Assembly: GCA_964572185.1 (NCBI GenBank)
Contig: CAZNFI010000002.1
Location: 1 to 48,349 of the forward strand
Length of the DNA stretch: 48,349 nt
Direction of reading: 5' to 3'
DNA from: Azophilus sp964572185
Lineage (GTDB): Bacteria > Pseudomonadota > Gammaproteobacteria > Pseudomonadales > Azotimanducaceae
Below the pieces are notes generated by a model. That model ran no database searches. It was not told where the DNA came from and saw only the letters and a list, made by a program, of their open reading frames with translations. A program made the position numbers and the translations under genes. This document shows positions 16,666 to 24,004 of this stretch, one piece after another. Within the stretch, counting starts at the first letter, position 1, and each line of letters opens with the position of its first letter.

Positions 16666-17606
16666 TTTCCGCCGCCGCCCCGGGCAAGGTGCTCCTGTGG
16701 GGCGAGTACGCGGTACTCGAAGGCGCACCCGCCGCGGTACTGGCGGTAGACCGCCAAGCCCGCTGCTCGCTGCGGAACAGCGTTTCCTGGCAATTTCGCG
16801 CGCGCGGCCTGCCGGCAACCACGGTCGAGTACGACGGCCTGCCGGACACCCGGCCGGTGGACGCCGCGGCGGTACTGCCCTGGCAGGTATTGCGGGCCAT
16901 GCCCGAGGCGCGCGCGGTACCGCTCTCGGTGACCATGAACACCGAGGCGTTCTATTCCTCGGGCACGAAACTCGGTCTGGGGTCCAGCGCCGCGCTGTGC
17001 GTTGCCCTGCAAGCCGCGTTTTCGGCCCTGTCCGGCGGCGCGCCGGAATTCTCCCAGGCGCTTGCCGCGCACCGGCACGCACAGGGTGGGCACGGCAGTG
17101 GCGCCGATGTCGCAGCCAGCTTCTTCGGTGGCTGCCTGCGCTTTCAGGACGGCCGCGCGCACTCCTGCCCGGATGCCCTGCGCAATCGCTGTTTCGTCTG
17201 GGTCGGCCGTGGCGCCCGAACCCGTCGCAGGCTCGAAGTGTTCGCCGAATACCTCAAGGGCGGCGACCGAACCGCGCTGCGGGCACTGGGCGATTGCTCG
17301 GAGCGGATGTTCCGTCATCCCGCGGTCGATGGCCTGATCGGTTACATCCGGGCACTGAAACGCCTGGACAGGGCCGCAAACCTGGGCATCTATTCCGCAC
17401 CGCACCTCGCCCTGGAGCGATTGGCCGCAGCCGAAGGCCTGATCTACAAGCCTTGCGGGGCCGGTGGCGGAGATGTCGGCATGGCCGTTGCCGATGCTCC
17501 CGGGCGATTGGCCGGGTTCGCCGCAGCGGCGCAGGCGGCGGGGTATACACCACTGAACCTGGCAGCAGCCCGACAAGGCGTTCGCCTGCAAACGGAACAG
17601 AATTGA
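16662..17606 (+). CDS. mvaK2: GHMP kinase, probable phosphomevalonate kinase
   Basis: The 314-residue protein starts MISAAAPGKVLLWGEYAVLE, the GHMP-kinase N-terminal motif, with the ATP loop KLGLGSSAAL (103-112) and GHGSGADVAASFFGG (144-158). The latter matches phosphomevalonate kinases (GSG-DVA) rather than mevalonate kinases. The C-terminal YKPCGAGGGDVGMAV is the third GHMP motif. It should phosphorylate mevalonate 5-phosphate to the diphosphate used by MvaD. Neither mevalonate kinase nor HMG-CoA synthase/reductase is in the window, so upper-pathway genes must be elsewhere or this kinase has a wider role. Confidence 0.82.
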   Translation: MISAAAPGKVLLWGEYAVLEGAPAAVLAVDRQARCSLRNSVSWQFRARGLPATTVEYDGLPDTRPVDAAAVLPWQVLRAMPEARAVPLSVTMNTEAFYSSGTKLGLGSSAALCVALQAAFSALSGGAPEFSQALAAHRHAQGGHGSGADVAASFFGGCLRFQDGRAHSCPDALRNRCFVWVGRGARTRRRLEVFAEYLKGGDRTALRALGDCSERMFRHPAVDGLIGYIRALKRLDRAANLGIYSAPHLALERLAAAEGLIYKPCGAGGGDVGMAVADAPGRLAGFAAAAQAAGYTPLNLAAARQGVRLQTEQN

Positions 17607-17660
17607 CCACGGCCTCCGATGGGCCGTCGACCCCGTGCTCGCGCCGCTCGGGCACAGACG

Positions 17661-17689
17661 TTGACATGCATGGTGCCGGGCAACATCAT
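17661..17689 (+). promoter_or_regulatory. Sigma70-type promoter upstream of the frameshifted exported protein
   Basis: A consensus -35 TTGACA (17661-17666) is separated by exactly 17 bases from CATCAT (17684-17689), a 4/6 match to TATAAT. It ends 29 bases before ATG 17719 and lies in the 112-base gap after the kinase gene. Confidence 0.5.
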
Positions 17690-17718
17690 CAGGCGTAGTT
17701 CAGCCGTCGGACCGCACA

Positions 17719-18602
17719 ATGAGCAAGCAGTCGATTCGGTTTCTGCTTTGTCTCGCCGCAGCCTGCGTGGCAGCGAATGTTCGCGCTGCCGAGATCGATG
17801 CCTCGCAACTGTTCAAGGCCGTAACGGAGATCCGCTCCGAGATCGAACAGATCCGGCAGGTGATCGGCGAGCCCCTGCCACCCACGCGGGAGTACCGCAT
17901 CCACGATGCGGTGCCGCGGCACGTCTACTACCAGGCGCAGACCCTGTTCAGAAAGTCCAATCAGTTCGCCCAGCAGATGGCCGGAGTTTCCCGCCAGTCT
18001 CCCCGGCAGGCTCCGGAGGGCGAGATCACCGACAACGACGTACTGGGCGTGCTGAACGATGCCCGTGAGCAACTCGGCCTCGTCAAGGCGGCGCTCGGCA
18101 TCGACGAGGCGGTTCCCCAGGCCAGGCTCGAGCGACGCAAGCGGCCGTCCGATGTATTGCACGCCCTCATCGAAGCGGCCGTTCGGTGGCCTGGACCACC
18201 ATCTACGACCGTGTGCTGCTGGCCATCACCTATGTCGGTGGAGCCCTGCCGGAAGCGACGCGCTTTCCGCCGCTGCCGGAATTCCAAACCGGCAAGTTCC
18301 CTGAGGACGTATTCAACCGGCTTGCGGAGTGCATGGAACTCTCCAGAACGCTGGCCGCCGAGAACGGTGTCGCCATTTTGCGCCTCGAGAGCATACGGCG
18401 CTCCGAAGTCGGGCCGACCGCCATCGAGGTGGGCGACCTGGCAACCATCGTACTGTCCGACCTGGCGGAGCTGACCTACGAAATGGCAGCCGAAGACGTC
18501 GCGGCCCCCGAGTACGCCCACCCGAACCGGGTGTTTCCAAACCACCTCTATCAACTGGCCGGTGTGCTGAAAACGCAGTTGGAAATGCTCGTCGAGAACT
18601 GA
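17719..18602 (+). pseudogene. Exported helical protein of unknown function, interrupted by a frameshift
   Basis: The first frame (from ATG 17719) opens with a signal peptide, MSKQSIRFLLCLAAACVAAN followed by VRA-AEID, and gives a charged helical protein up to about codon 154 (SDVLHALIEAAVR). Beyond about 18181 that frame becomes arginine/proline/serine-rich nonsense and stops at 18474. A second frame, shifted by -1, continues with sensible sequence from about 18180 (VAWTTIYDRVLLAITYVGGA) to the stop at 18602 (TQLEMLVEN). One missing base near 18180-18188 would restore a single protein of about 294 residues. No slippery heptamer is visible, so this is either a real mutation or a consensus error. 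I do not recognise the family. A good promoter lies just upstream. Confidence 0.7.
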
Positions 18603-18637
18603 TGGCAGCAGCCTGAAACCGGCGTCTGCATCCTGCC

Positions 18638-19060
18638 GTGGCCCTGACCCGACGCCGTTTCGCCACCCTTGGCGGGGCGTTGCCCGCGGCGGTCACCGCG
18701 GCCTCCCCAACGGCAACCGACATCGCAGCCTTTCTGCGGCTTTCGACGGCACTCACCGGCCACCCTGTCGCAGACCTCGACACCGGGTTCGCCAGCGACC
18801 TGCTCGAGGCACTCGCTGCATCGGGCCGGGCGGATCCTGTACGCGCACTGATGCGCGGCGAGGACATCGGCGATCGTTCCGGCATCGAAGCCGACATCGT
18901 ATCCGCCTGGTATTCCGGTCTGCTGCCGGCGGCGGCGGGGCCGATGGTCGCCACCGTTCGCAACGCGCTGGTCTGGCGAACGCTGGGCTACGCCGCCCCT
19001 GCCGGGTCCTGCGCCAGTGCCTCGGCCTGGAGCCACCCCCCGCAAGATGGGGCGCCATGA
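18638..19060 (+). CDS. Tat-exported small subunit of a membrane-type sugar dehydrogenase (gluconate 2-dehydrogenase subunit 3-like)
   Basis: The 140-residue product starts with GTG 18638 and a twin-arginine signal (ALTRRRFATLGGALPAAVTA). The body includes SAWYSGLL and VRNALVWRTLGYAAPAGSC, then a W-x-PP end (SAWSHPPQDGAP), the pattern of the small subunit of FAD-dependent glucose, sorbitol and gluconate dehydrogenases. This subunit escorts the flavoprotein through the Tat system as a hitch-hiker chaperone. Its stop overlaps the start of the GMC flavoprotein by four bases, supporting a two-subunit complex. The substrate sugar cannot be deduced. Confidence 0.8.
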   Translation: MALTRRRFATLGGALPAAVTAASPTATDIAAFLRLSTALTGHPVADLDTGFASDLLEALAASGRADPVRALMRGEDIGDRSGIEADIVSAWYSGLLPAAAGPMVATVRNALVWRTLGYAAPAGSCASASAWSHPPQDGAP

Positions 19061-20679
19061 GCGACATCCGCGCCGATGTCGTCATCGTCGGGTCCGGCAT
19101 CGCCGGCGCGTTGCTGGCGGAACGGCTCGCCCGTGCCGGCGTGCGGGTGGCGATCCTGGAAGCGGGGCCGCGGATCGACCGCGGGGCCGCCCTGCAACGC
19201 TACTTCAGCGCGCCGCTCAAGACCCCGGAGAGCCCCTATGCGGCGACACGCGAAGCCGATTTTCCGCAGACTGCGGATCCCGGACACTGGTATCGCCAGT
19301 CGGGCCCGGATTCGTTCAAGAGCACCTATCTGAAAGCGGTCGGCGGCACCACCTGGCATTGGCTCGGGACCTGCATGCGGATGCTGCCGAACGATTTCCG
19401 CCTGCACAGCGCTTATGGGCGGGGCATCGACTGGCCGCTGCACTACGACCAACTCGAGCCCTTCTACCTGCAGGCGGAACAGGAACTGGGCGTGGCCGGC
19501 GACTCCACCGAGACCCTCGGCTCGCCCCGGTCGGGCGCCCTGCCCATGCCGCCAATTGCTCAGTCTTATCTGGACAGGGTATTCCGGCGCGCACTCGCCG
19601 GAACAGGCTACGAGGTCAGCAGTTCTCCCCAGGCCCGCAACTCCATGACCCGGGACGCGCGGCCGGCCTGCTGCGGCAGTGCCAGCTGCATTCCGATCTG
19701 CCCCATTCAGGCCAAGTACGATGCGACCGTACACGTAGCCCGCGCGGAACGCCTGGGTGCGGCCTTGTATCCGTCGACCACGGCGACTTTTCTGGCCCTC
19801 GATGCCGGCAACCGCATCGAGGGCGTGCATTTCCGCCGGCCGGACCTGAGCGGCGGCATCGCGCACGCCCGCCACTACGTGATAGCCGCGCACGGCATCG
19901 AGACGCCACGGCTGCTGCTGCATTCACGATCGGATCGTGCCCCGCAAGGAGTCGCCAACCGCTCCGGCCAGGTCGGCAGAAATCTCATGGATCACCCGGT
20001 GCAACTGAGCCGGGCCATCGCCGGGGAGCCGGTCTGGCCCTATCGCGGCCCACTGTCTACCGCCGGCATCGAGAACCTGAGAGACGGGCCCATGCGCGCG
20101 GCCCGCTCCAGTTTTCGCATACAGATCGGCAACGCCGGATGGAGCTGGTCGACCGGCGCACCGTTGACGCTGGCCGGCCATCTTGCCGGGACCGGGCTGC
20201 GGGGCACCGCCCTGCGCGAGGCGGTGGCCCACCAGGCAGCAAGGCACGTGGAACTCGCGGCGCTCACCGAGCAATTGCCGGACCCGCGCAATCGGGTCTT
20301 GCTGGACGCACACGACCGGGACCACTACGGCGTACCGCTGCCGCGCATCCACTACGCCGTCGACGCCTACGCGCAGGCGGGTCTCGCCGCTGCACGCCTC
20401 GCCCACGATGCCGTGTTCGCCAGCCTCGCCTGCACCGAAGTGCACCACCACGCGCAGTTTCAGGGCGCGGGGCACATCATGGGAACCTGTCGGATGGGAA
20501 TCAGCCCGGCAACCTCGGTGGTGAACGGCGACCTGCGCTGCCACGACCACGACAACCTGCACCTGCTCGGCTCCGCGAACTTTCCGACGGTCGGCACCGC
20601 CAATCCGACACTGACGATCGCGGCTTTGAGCCTGCGGCTGGCGGAACGGCTGCAAGCGGCGTTGTCGGAGCCCGGCTAA
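19057..20679 (+). CDS. GMC oxidoreductase, large (FAD) subunit of a sugar dehydrogenase complex
   Basis: The 540-residue flavoprotein begins with DVVIVGSGIAGALLAERLAR (FAD Rossmann) and ends with the GMC C-terminal block HHHAQFQGAGHIMGTCRMG and NPTLTIAALSLRLAERL. A cysteine cluster C205-C206-x4-C211-x3-C215 (ACCGSASCIPICP) resembles the iron-sulfur-binding stretch of FAD-dependent glucose dehydrogenases. Such enzymes oxidise sugars or sugar acids at the periplasmic face and pass electrons to a multihaem cytochrome subunit. No cytochrome gene follows; the next gene is on the other strand, so the acceptor is unknown. It has no signal peptide of its own, as expected if exported with the Tat small subunit. 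Confidence 0.86.
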   Translation: MSDIRADVVIVGSGIAGALLAERLARAGVRVAILEAGPRIDRGAALQRYFSAPLKTPESPYAATREADFPQTADPGHWYRQSGPDSFKSTYLKAVGGTTWHWLGTCMRMLPNDFRLHSAYGRGIDWPLHYDQLEPFYLQAEQELGVAGDSTETLGSPRSGALPMPPIAQSYLDRVFRRALAGTGYEVSSSPQARNSMTRDARPACCGSASCIPICPIQAKYDATVHVARAERLGAALYPSTTATFLALDAGNRIEGVHFRRPDLSGGIAHARHYVIAAHGIETPRLLLHSRSDRAPQGVANRSGQVGRNLMDHPVQLSRAIAGEPVWPYRGPLSTAGIENLRDGPMRAARSSFRIQIGNAGWSWSTGAPLTLAGHLAGTGLRGTALREAVAHQAARHVELAALTEQLPDPRNRVLLDAHDRDHYGVPLPRIHYAVDAYAQAGLAAARLAHDAVFASLACTEVHHHAQFQGAGHIMGTCRMGISPATSVVNGDLRCHDHDNLHLLGSANFPTVGTANPTLTIAALSLRLAERLQAALSEPG

Positions 20680-20941
20680 CGGCGCGATTGTGCAGTCCGC
20701 ATAGCGCAACTCGGGCCGCGATGAGGCGTTCCCCGACCGGAGCCTCCGCCGGATTCTGCCTCGCCTGCGAAGAACCAGCCACGCACGCGCCCGGCTGCAG
20801 GCTCCTGTCCGTGCTGGCGACCCCGGCACAGCCCCGCCCTGGGTGCAGGAGTGCAAACCCGATTAACCCGGCCAGCCGGTCCGCGAACCAGCAGCGGATG
20901 CGCGTTGCCCCGCGGCAACCCGATCAGATGACGCCGGCAGC

Positions 20942-21940
20942 TCAATCCAGGCGGTAGGCTGCGGCCGCCGAGTCGTGAAACAGCCAGCTCTTCTCGGCCT
21001 CGGAGGCATCGATCACCATCTTCTTGAAGGCGTTCCACAGCACCGGATAGGAACAGCTCGCCTTGTCCACCGGAAAGTTGCTCTCGAACATGCAGCGCTC
21101 GACACCGAAACAGTCGATGGCATGCCGGTGATAGCGGCCGCTGGCGGCGACCAGTTCATCGGAATTGGCGGGAACGTCGCGTTTGTGGAAGCCGAATCCG
21201 TTGATCGGCATGACCACACCGCCAAGCTTGGCATAAACGTTTTCACAGCGCGCCAGCTCCGCCACATGCTCGCGCCAGCGCAGGAAAATCTGTTCTCGCC
21301 TGCCTTCGTACGGGCCGATGCCCAGGGGGCCGCCGAAGTGGTCAAAGATGATCGTGGTATCGGGAAAGGCCCGGGCCAGGTCGGTCAATTCCGGAATCTG
21401 GGCATGGTACAACCAGGCATCGAACGACAGGCCGCGCTTGCCCAATTCGGCAAACCCTTCCCGGAAACGCGCATCGAGCAGCAGGTGTTCCGTCGGATCG
21501 GTGTGGGAATTGCGGATTTCCTCACTGGCGTCCCAGCCGGCGGCGTGGCGAATGCCGCGAAACCGGGGACTGGCCGCCACGTGCGCATCGAGTACCTCTG
21601 CCACGGCAGCGCCGAGCGTCAGGTCGGCATAGCTGACGATGCCGGCACAGGCGCGCAGGGCGCCGTAGCCGCCGCTGGCCGACATGGCGGCCACGCCGTT
21701 GACGAACTCGGTTTCCCCCACCGGCCGCAGCGCCTGTGCCCCGTCTGCCCGGTACATGGCGCCGCACTCGACGAACACCGTGCTGACGATGTTGTGGCCG
21801 GTGTCCGTGTCGGCCAGCAGTTCATCGAGCAGGTAGCGGCTGAGCTGATTGTCCCAGAGGTGATGGTGCGGGTCGCAGATGGGCCGCTGTGGTTCGATGA
21901 TGGGTTCCTGTACCTGGGCCAGCCACTGCGCTTGTTCCAT
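20942..21940 (-). CDS. Amidohydrolase family 2 (TIM-barrel metal-dependent hydrolase)
   Basis: The 332-residue enzyme has the metal-binding CDPHHHLWD (His25-His27) at the first strand, IIFDHFGGPLG mid-chain and the C-terminal CMFESNFPVDK with the expected catalytic Asp. This layout fits lactonases and decarboxylases of the amidohydrolase-2 group (for example LigI-like 2-pyrone hydrolases). GGAAGGA before ATG 21940 fixes the start. Upstream on the minus strand lies GGTTACACTAGGG near 21966, a possible -10 region, and then the family-1 repeat. The 262 bases after the GMC gene (20680-20941) hold only a small GTTGCC/GGCAAC palindrome near 20908. Substrate unknown. Confidence 0.83.
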   Translation of the reverse strand: MEQAQWLAQVQEPIIEPQRPICDPHHHLWDNQLSRYLLDELLADTDTGHNIVSTVFVECGAMYRADGAQALRPVGETEFVNGVAAMSASGGYGALRACAGIVSYADLTLGAAVAEVLDAHVAASPRFRGIRHAAGWDASEEIRNSHTDPTEHLLLDARFREGFAELGKRGLSFDAWLYHAQIPELTDLARAFPDTTIIFDHFGGPLGIGPYEGRREQIFLRWREHVAELARCENVYAKLGGVVMPINGFGFHKRDVPANSDELVAASGRYHRHAIDCFGVERCMFESNFPVDKASCSYPVLWNAFKKMVIDASEAEKSWLFHDSAAAAYRLD

Positions 21941-21988
21941 GATTCCTTCCAGAAGACTGCGGAACCCTAGTGTAACCAAAGCCCAGGG

Positions 21989-22070
21989 CGCCTCGCCCCA
22001 GTCGAGGCGATCAAGTTGCTGCGCAGCCTGGAGAGGCCGTGCCCAAACGCAACTCGTCTGTCCCTGTCAG
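21989..22070. repeat. Dispersed repeat family 1, copy a
   Basis: A 7-bp inverted repeat CGCCTCG/CGAGGCG (21989-21995 and 22003-22009) is followed directly by ATCAAGTTGCTGCGC (22010-22024) and, at the same distance as in the other copies, by AAACGCAACTCGTCT. It lies in the 249-base gap between the divergent amidohydrolase and acyl-CoA synthetase genes. The other copies are at 46922-47024, 47025-47127 and 48207-48301. Confidence 0.6.
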
Positions 22071-22189
22071 GGCGCTCGGGAACCAGCGCGGGTGGACCCC
22101 TGTCGACGATTGGCACTGCGGCCCAGCCGGTTCCCAAACTCTAAAGCATCTGCCAACATTCGCGCCGATCACGACACCGGGGGGCAATC

Positions 22190-23743
22190 ATGTATCCAGG
22201 CAAGTGGGGCATCGAGTGCCCCGACAAGCCGGCGGCGATCAACGCCGGCAGCGGAGAGACCGTCACCTACGGCGCACTGAACGAACGCTCGAACCGCCTC
22301 GCCCAGTTGCTGTGGGCGCGTGGCCTGCGCCCGGGCGACCACATCGCCGTTTTCATGGAAAACAATCTCCGCTATTTCGATGTGATCTGGGCTGCATTGC
22401 GCTCCGGGCTCTACTGCACCACCGTCAACCGTTACCTGACCGCCGAGGAAGCGGGCTATATCGTCGACAACTGCGAAGCCAAGGCGCTGGTCGCCTCCAG
22501 TCACCTCGCCGAGGTGGCGGCGCAGGTGCCTGGTTTCGCGCCCCGCTGCCATACCTGGCTGATGACCGGTGGCACCGTGGACGGTTACCAATCCTACGAA
22601 GCCGCGGTCGCCGACCATTCCCCGGAAAACCTCGCCGACGAACCGGCCGGCGCCTTCATGCTGTACAGCTCCGGCACCACGGGGCGGCCCAAGGGAATCA
22701 TGCGGCCGCTCAGCGGCCAGAAGATCCACGAGGACCCAGGGCCCATCGTAGGCGTCGTCAAGATGCTGTGGAACATCGATGAAAGCACCGTCTATCTTTC
22801 CCCGGCACCGCTGTACCACTCGGCGCCCCTGTCCTTCTGCATGTCGGTGCAGACACACGGCGGCACGGTGGTCATGCTGCCGCGCTTCGATGCGCTGAAC
22901 GCACTCAGGGCCATTGACGAGTACCGGGTGACACACAGCCAGTGGGTGCCGACCATGTTCAGCCGCATGCTGAAGCTGCCCGATGCGGACCGGCTGGCAT
23001 TCGACCTGTCGACGCACCAGGTGGCGATCCACGCCGCGGCGCCCTGCCCGGAAGCGGTAAAGCGGCAGATGTTCGACTGGTGGGGCCCCATCCTGTACGA
23101 GTACTACGCCGGCACCGAGTTCAACGGCTTCACCCACACAACGCCCCAGGAATGGCTCGACCACCCCGGCACCGTGGGCAAGCCCCTGGTGGGGGTCATC
23201 CACATCTGTGACGAGAGCGGCGCGGAACTGCCCGTCGGCGAACCCGGAATCGTCTACTTCGAGATGCCGCAGAGGACCTTCGAATACTACAAGGACGCGG
23301 CCAAGACCCGCTCGGCCGAGCACCCGCAGCATTCGAACTGGACGGCGCTGGGCGATGTGGGGTACGTGGACGGCGACGGCTACCTGTACCTCACCGACCG
23401 CGCCACGTTCATGATCATCAGCGGCGGGGTGAACATCTACCCCCAGGAAATCGAGGACGCCATGATCATGCACGAGCAGGTGCTCGACGTGGCGGTGATC
23501 GGCGTGCCGGACGAGGAGATGGGCGAAGCGGTGAAGGCGGTGGTGCAACTGGCCGACGGGGTTTCCGGGTCGGACGCACTGGCCGCCGAACTGTTGGCCT
23601 ATGCGCGGGACCACATCGCCCACTTCAAGTGCCCGAAAAGCATCGACTTCATCGACGAGTTGCCGCGGCTGCCGACCGGCAAGCTGTACAAGCGGCTGCT
23701 GAAGGACCGCTACTGGGGCAAGACGGGTTCGAGAATCGTCTGA
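22190..23743 (+). CDS. Acyl-CoA synthetase (AMP-forming, FadD-like)
   Basis: The 517-residue ligase shows the AMP-binding loop FMLYSSGTTGRPKGIMRP, the adenine-motif region YEYYAGTEFNGFT, LGDVGYVDGDGYLYLTDR, the hinge ISGGVNIYPQEIE and the catalytic lysine in PTGKLYKRLLK. It activates a carboxylic acid with ATP and CoA in the cytoplasm, feeding the beta-oxidation-type genes downstream. ATG 22190 gives MYPGKWGIECPDKPAAI, the usual start for this actinobacterial/proteobacterial FadD subgroup. The chain length or aromatic nature of the substrate cannot be told. A family-1 repeat lies about 120 bases upstream and a terminator directly downstream. Confidence 0.9.
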   Translation: MYPGKWGIECPDKPAAINAGSGETVTYGALNERSNRLAQLLWARGLRPGDHIAVFMENNLRYFDVIWAALRSGLYCTTVNRYLTAEEAGYIVDNCEAKALVASSHLAEVAAQVPGFAPRCHTWLMTGGTVDGYQSYEAAVADHSPENLADEPAGAFMLYSSGTTGRPKGIMRPLSGQKIHEDPGPIVGVVKMLWNIDESTVYLSPAPLYHSAPLSFCMSVQTHGGTVVMLPRFDALNALRAIDEYRVTHSQWVPTMFSRMLKLPDADRLAFDLSTHQVAIHAAAPCPEAVKRQMFDWWGPILYEYYAGTEFNGFTHTTPQEWLDHPGTVGKPLVGVIHICDESGAELPVGEPGIVYFEMPQRTFEYYKDAAKTRSAEHPQHSNWTALGDVGYVDGDGYLYLTDRATFMIISGGVNIYPQEIEDAMIMHEQVLDVAVIGVPDEEMGEAVKAVVQLADGVSGSDALAAELLAYARDHIAHFKCPKSIDFIDELPRLPTGKLYKRLLKDRYWGKTGSRIV

Positions 23744-23750
23744 ACGCATC

Positions 23751-23815
23751 AGTTCCGTAGCGCGCGTCGTGCCGCAGGGCGCAAAGCGGCGCCCGATGCC
23801 ACGGAACTTTTAACC
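23751..23815 (+). terminator. Rho-independent terminator after the acyl-CoA synthetase
   Basis: AGTTCCGT (23751-23758) pairs with ACGGAACT (23801-23808), with an inner GGGCGC/GCGCCC stem, and the outer arm runs into TTTTAA. It lies eight bases after the stop codon and separates the ligase gene from the orphan gene. Confidence 0.65.
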
Positions 23816-24004
23816 CATCGCGATGCCGAATTCCGTGATCGTCGCCTGACGCATTAGCCTGGGGAGAGGTGCGCGAGGCCGGTGTACAGAGAGCCGTCGC
23901 GACGCCAGGATGAAACCAGCCAACTCGGGTCGCCGACGGCCCGGCCCGAACGCGGCAATATCCATCATGCGGAGAGGTTCCCGGGAAACCGGTCGCTGGA
24001 GGTT

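Noticed and set aside
20680..20941. Possible gene or RNA in the gap after the GMC oxidoreductase
   Set aside because: Only a small GTTGCC/GGCAAC palindrome and fragments of open frame without ribosome sites; nothing I can support.
19017..20957. Plus-strand open frame of over 640 codons in an alternative frame of the GMC oxidoreductase
   Set aside because: Product is arginine/proline-rich; the GMC frame shows full family motifs.
22011..22040. Family-1 repeat core read as a flagellar sigma28 promoter (TCAAGTT then GCCGA-like)
   Set aside because: The -35-like part fits, but the -10 part varies among copies (GGAGAGG, GTCGAGG, GGCGACG) and no flagellar or chemotaxis genes follow.
22169..23749. 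Minus-strand open frame of over 500 codons opposite the acyl-CoA synthetase
   Set aside because: Composition (His, Gln, Val, Arg) and lack of a ribosome site mark it as antisense shadow.
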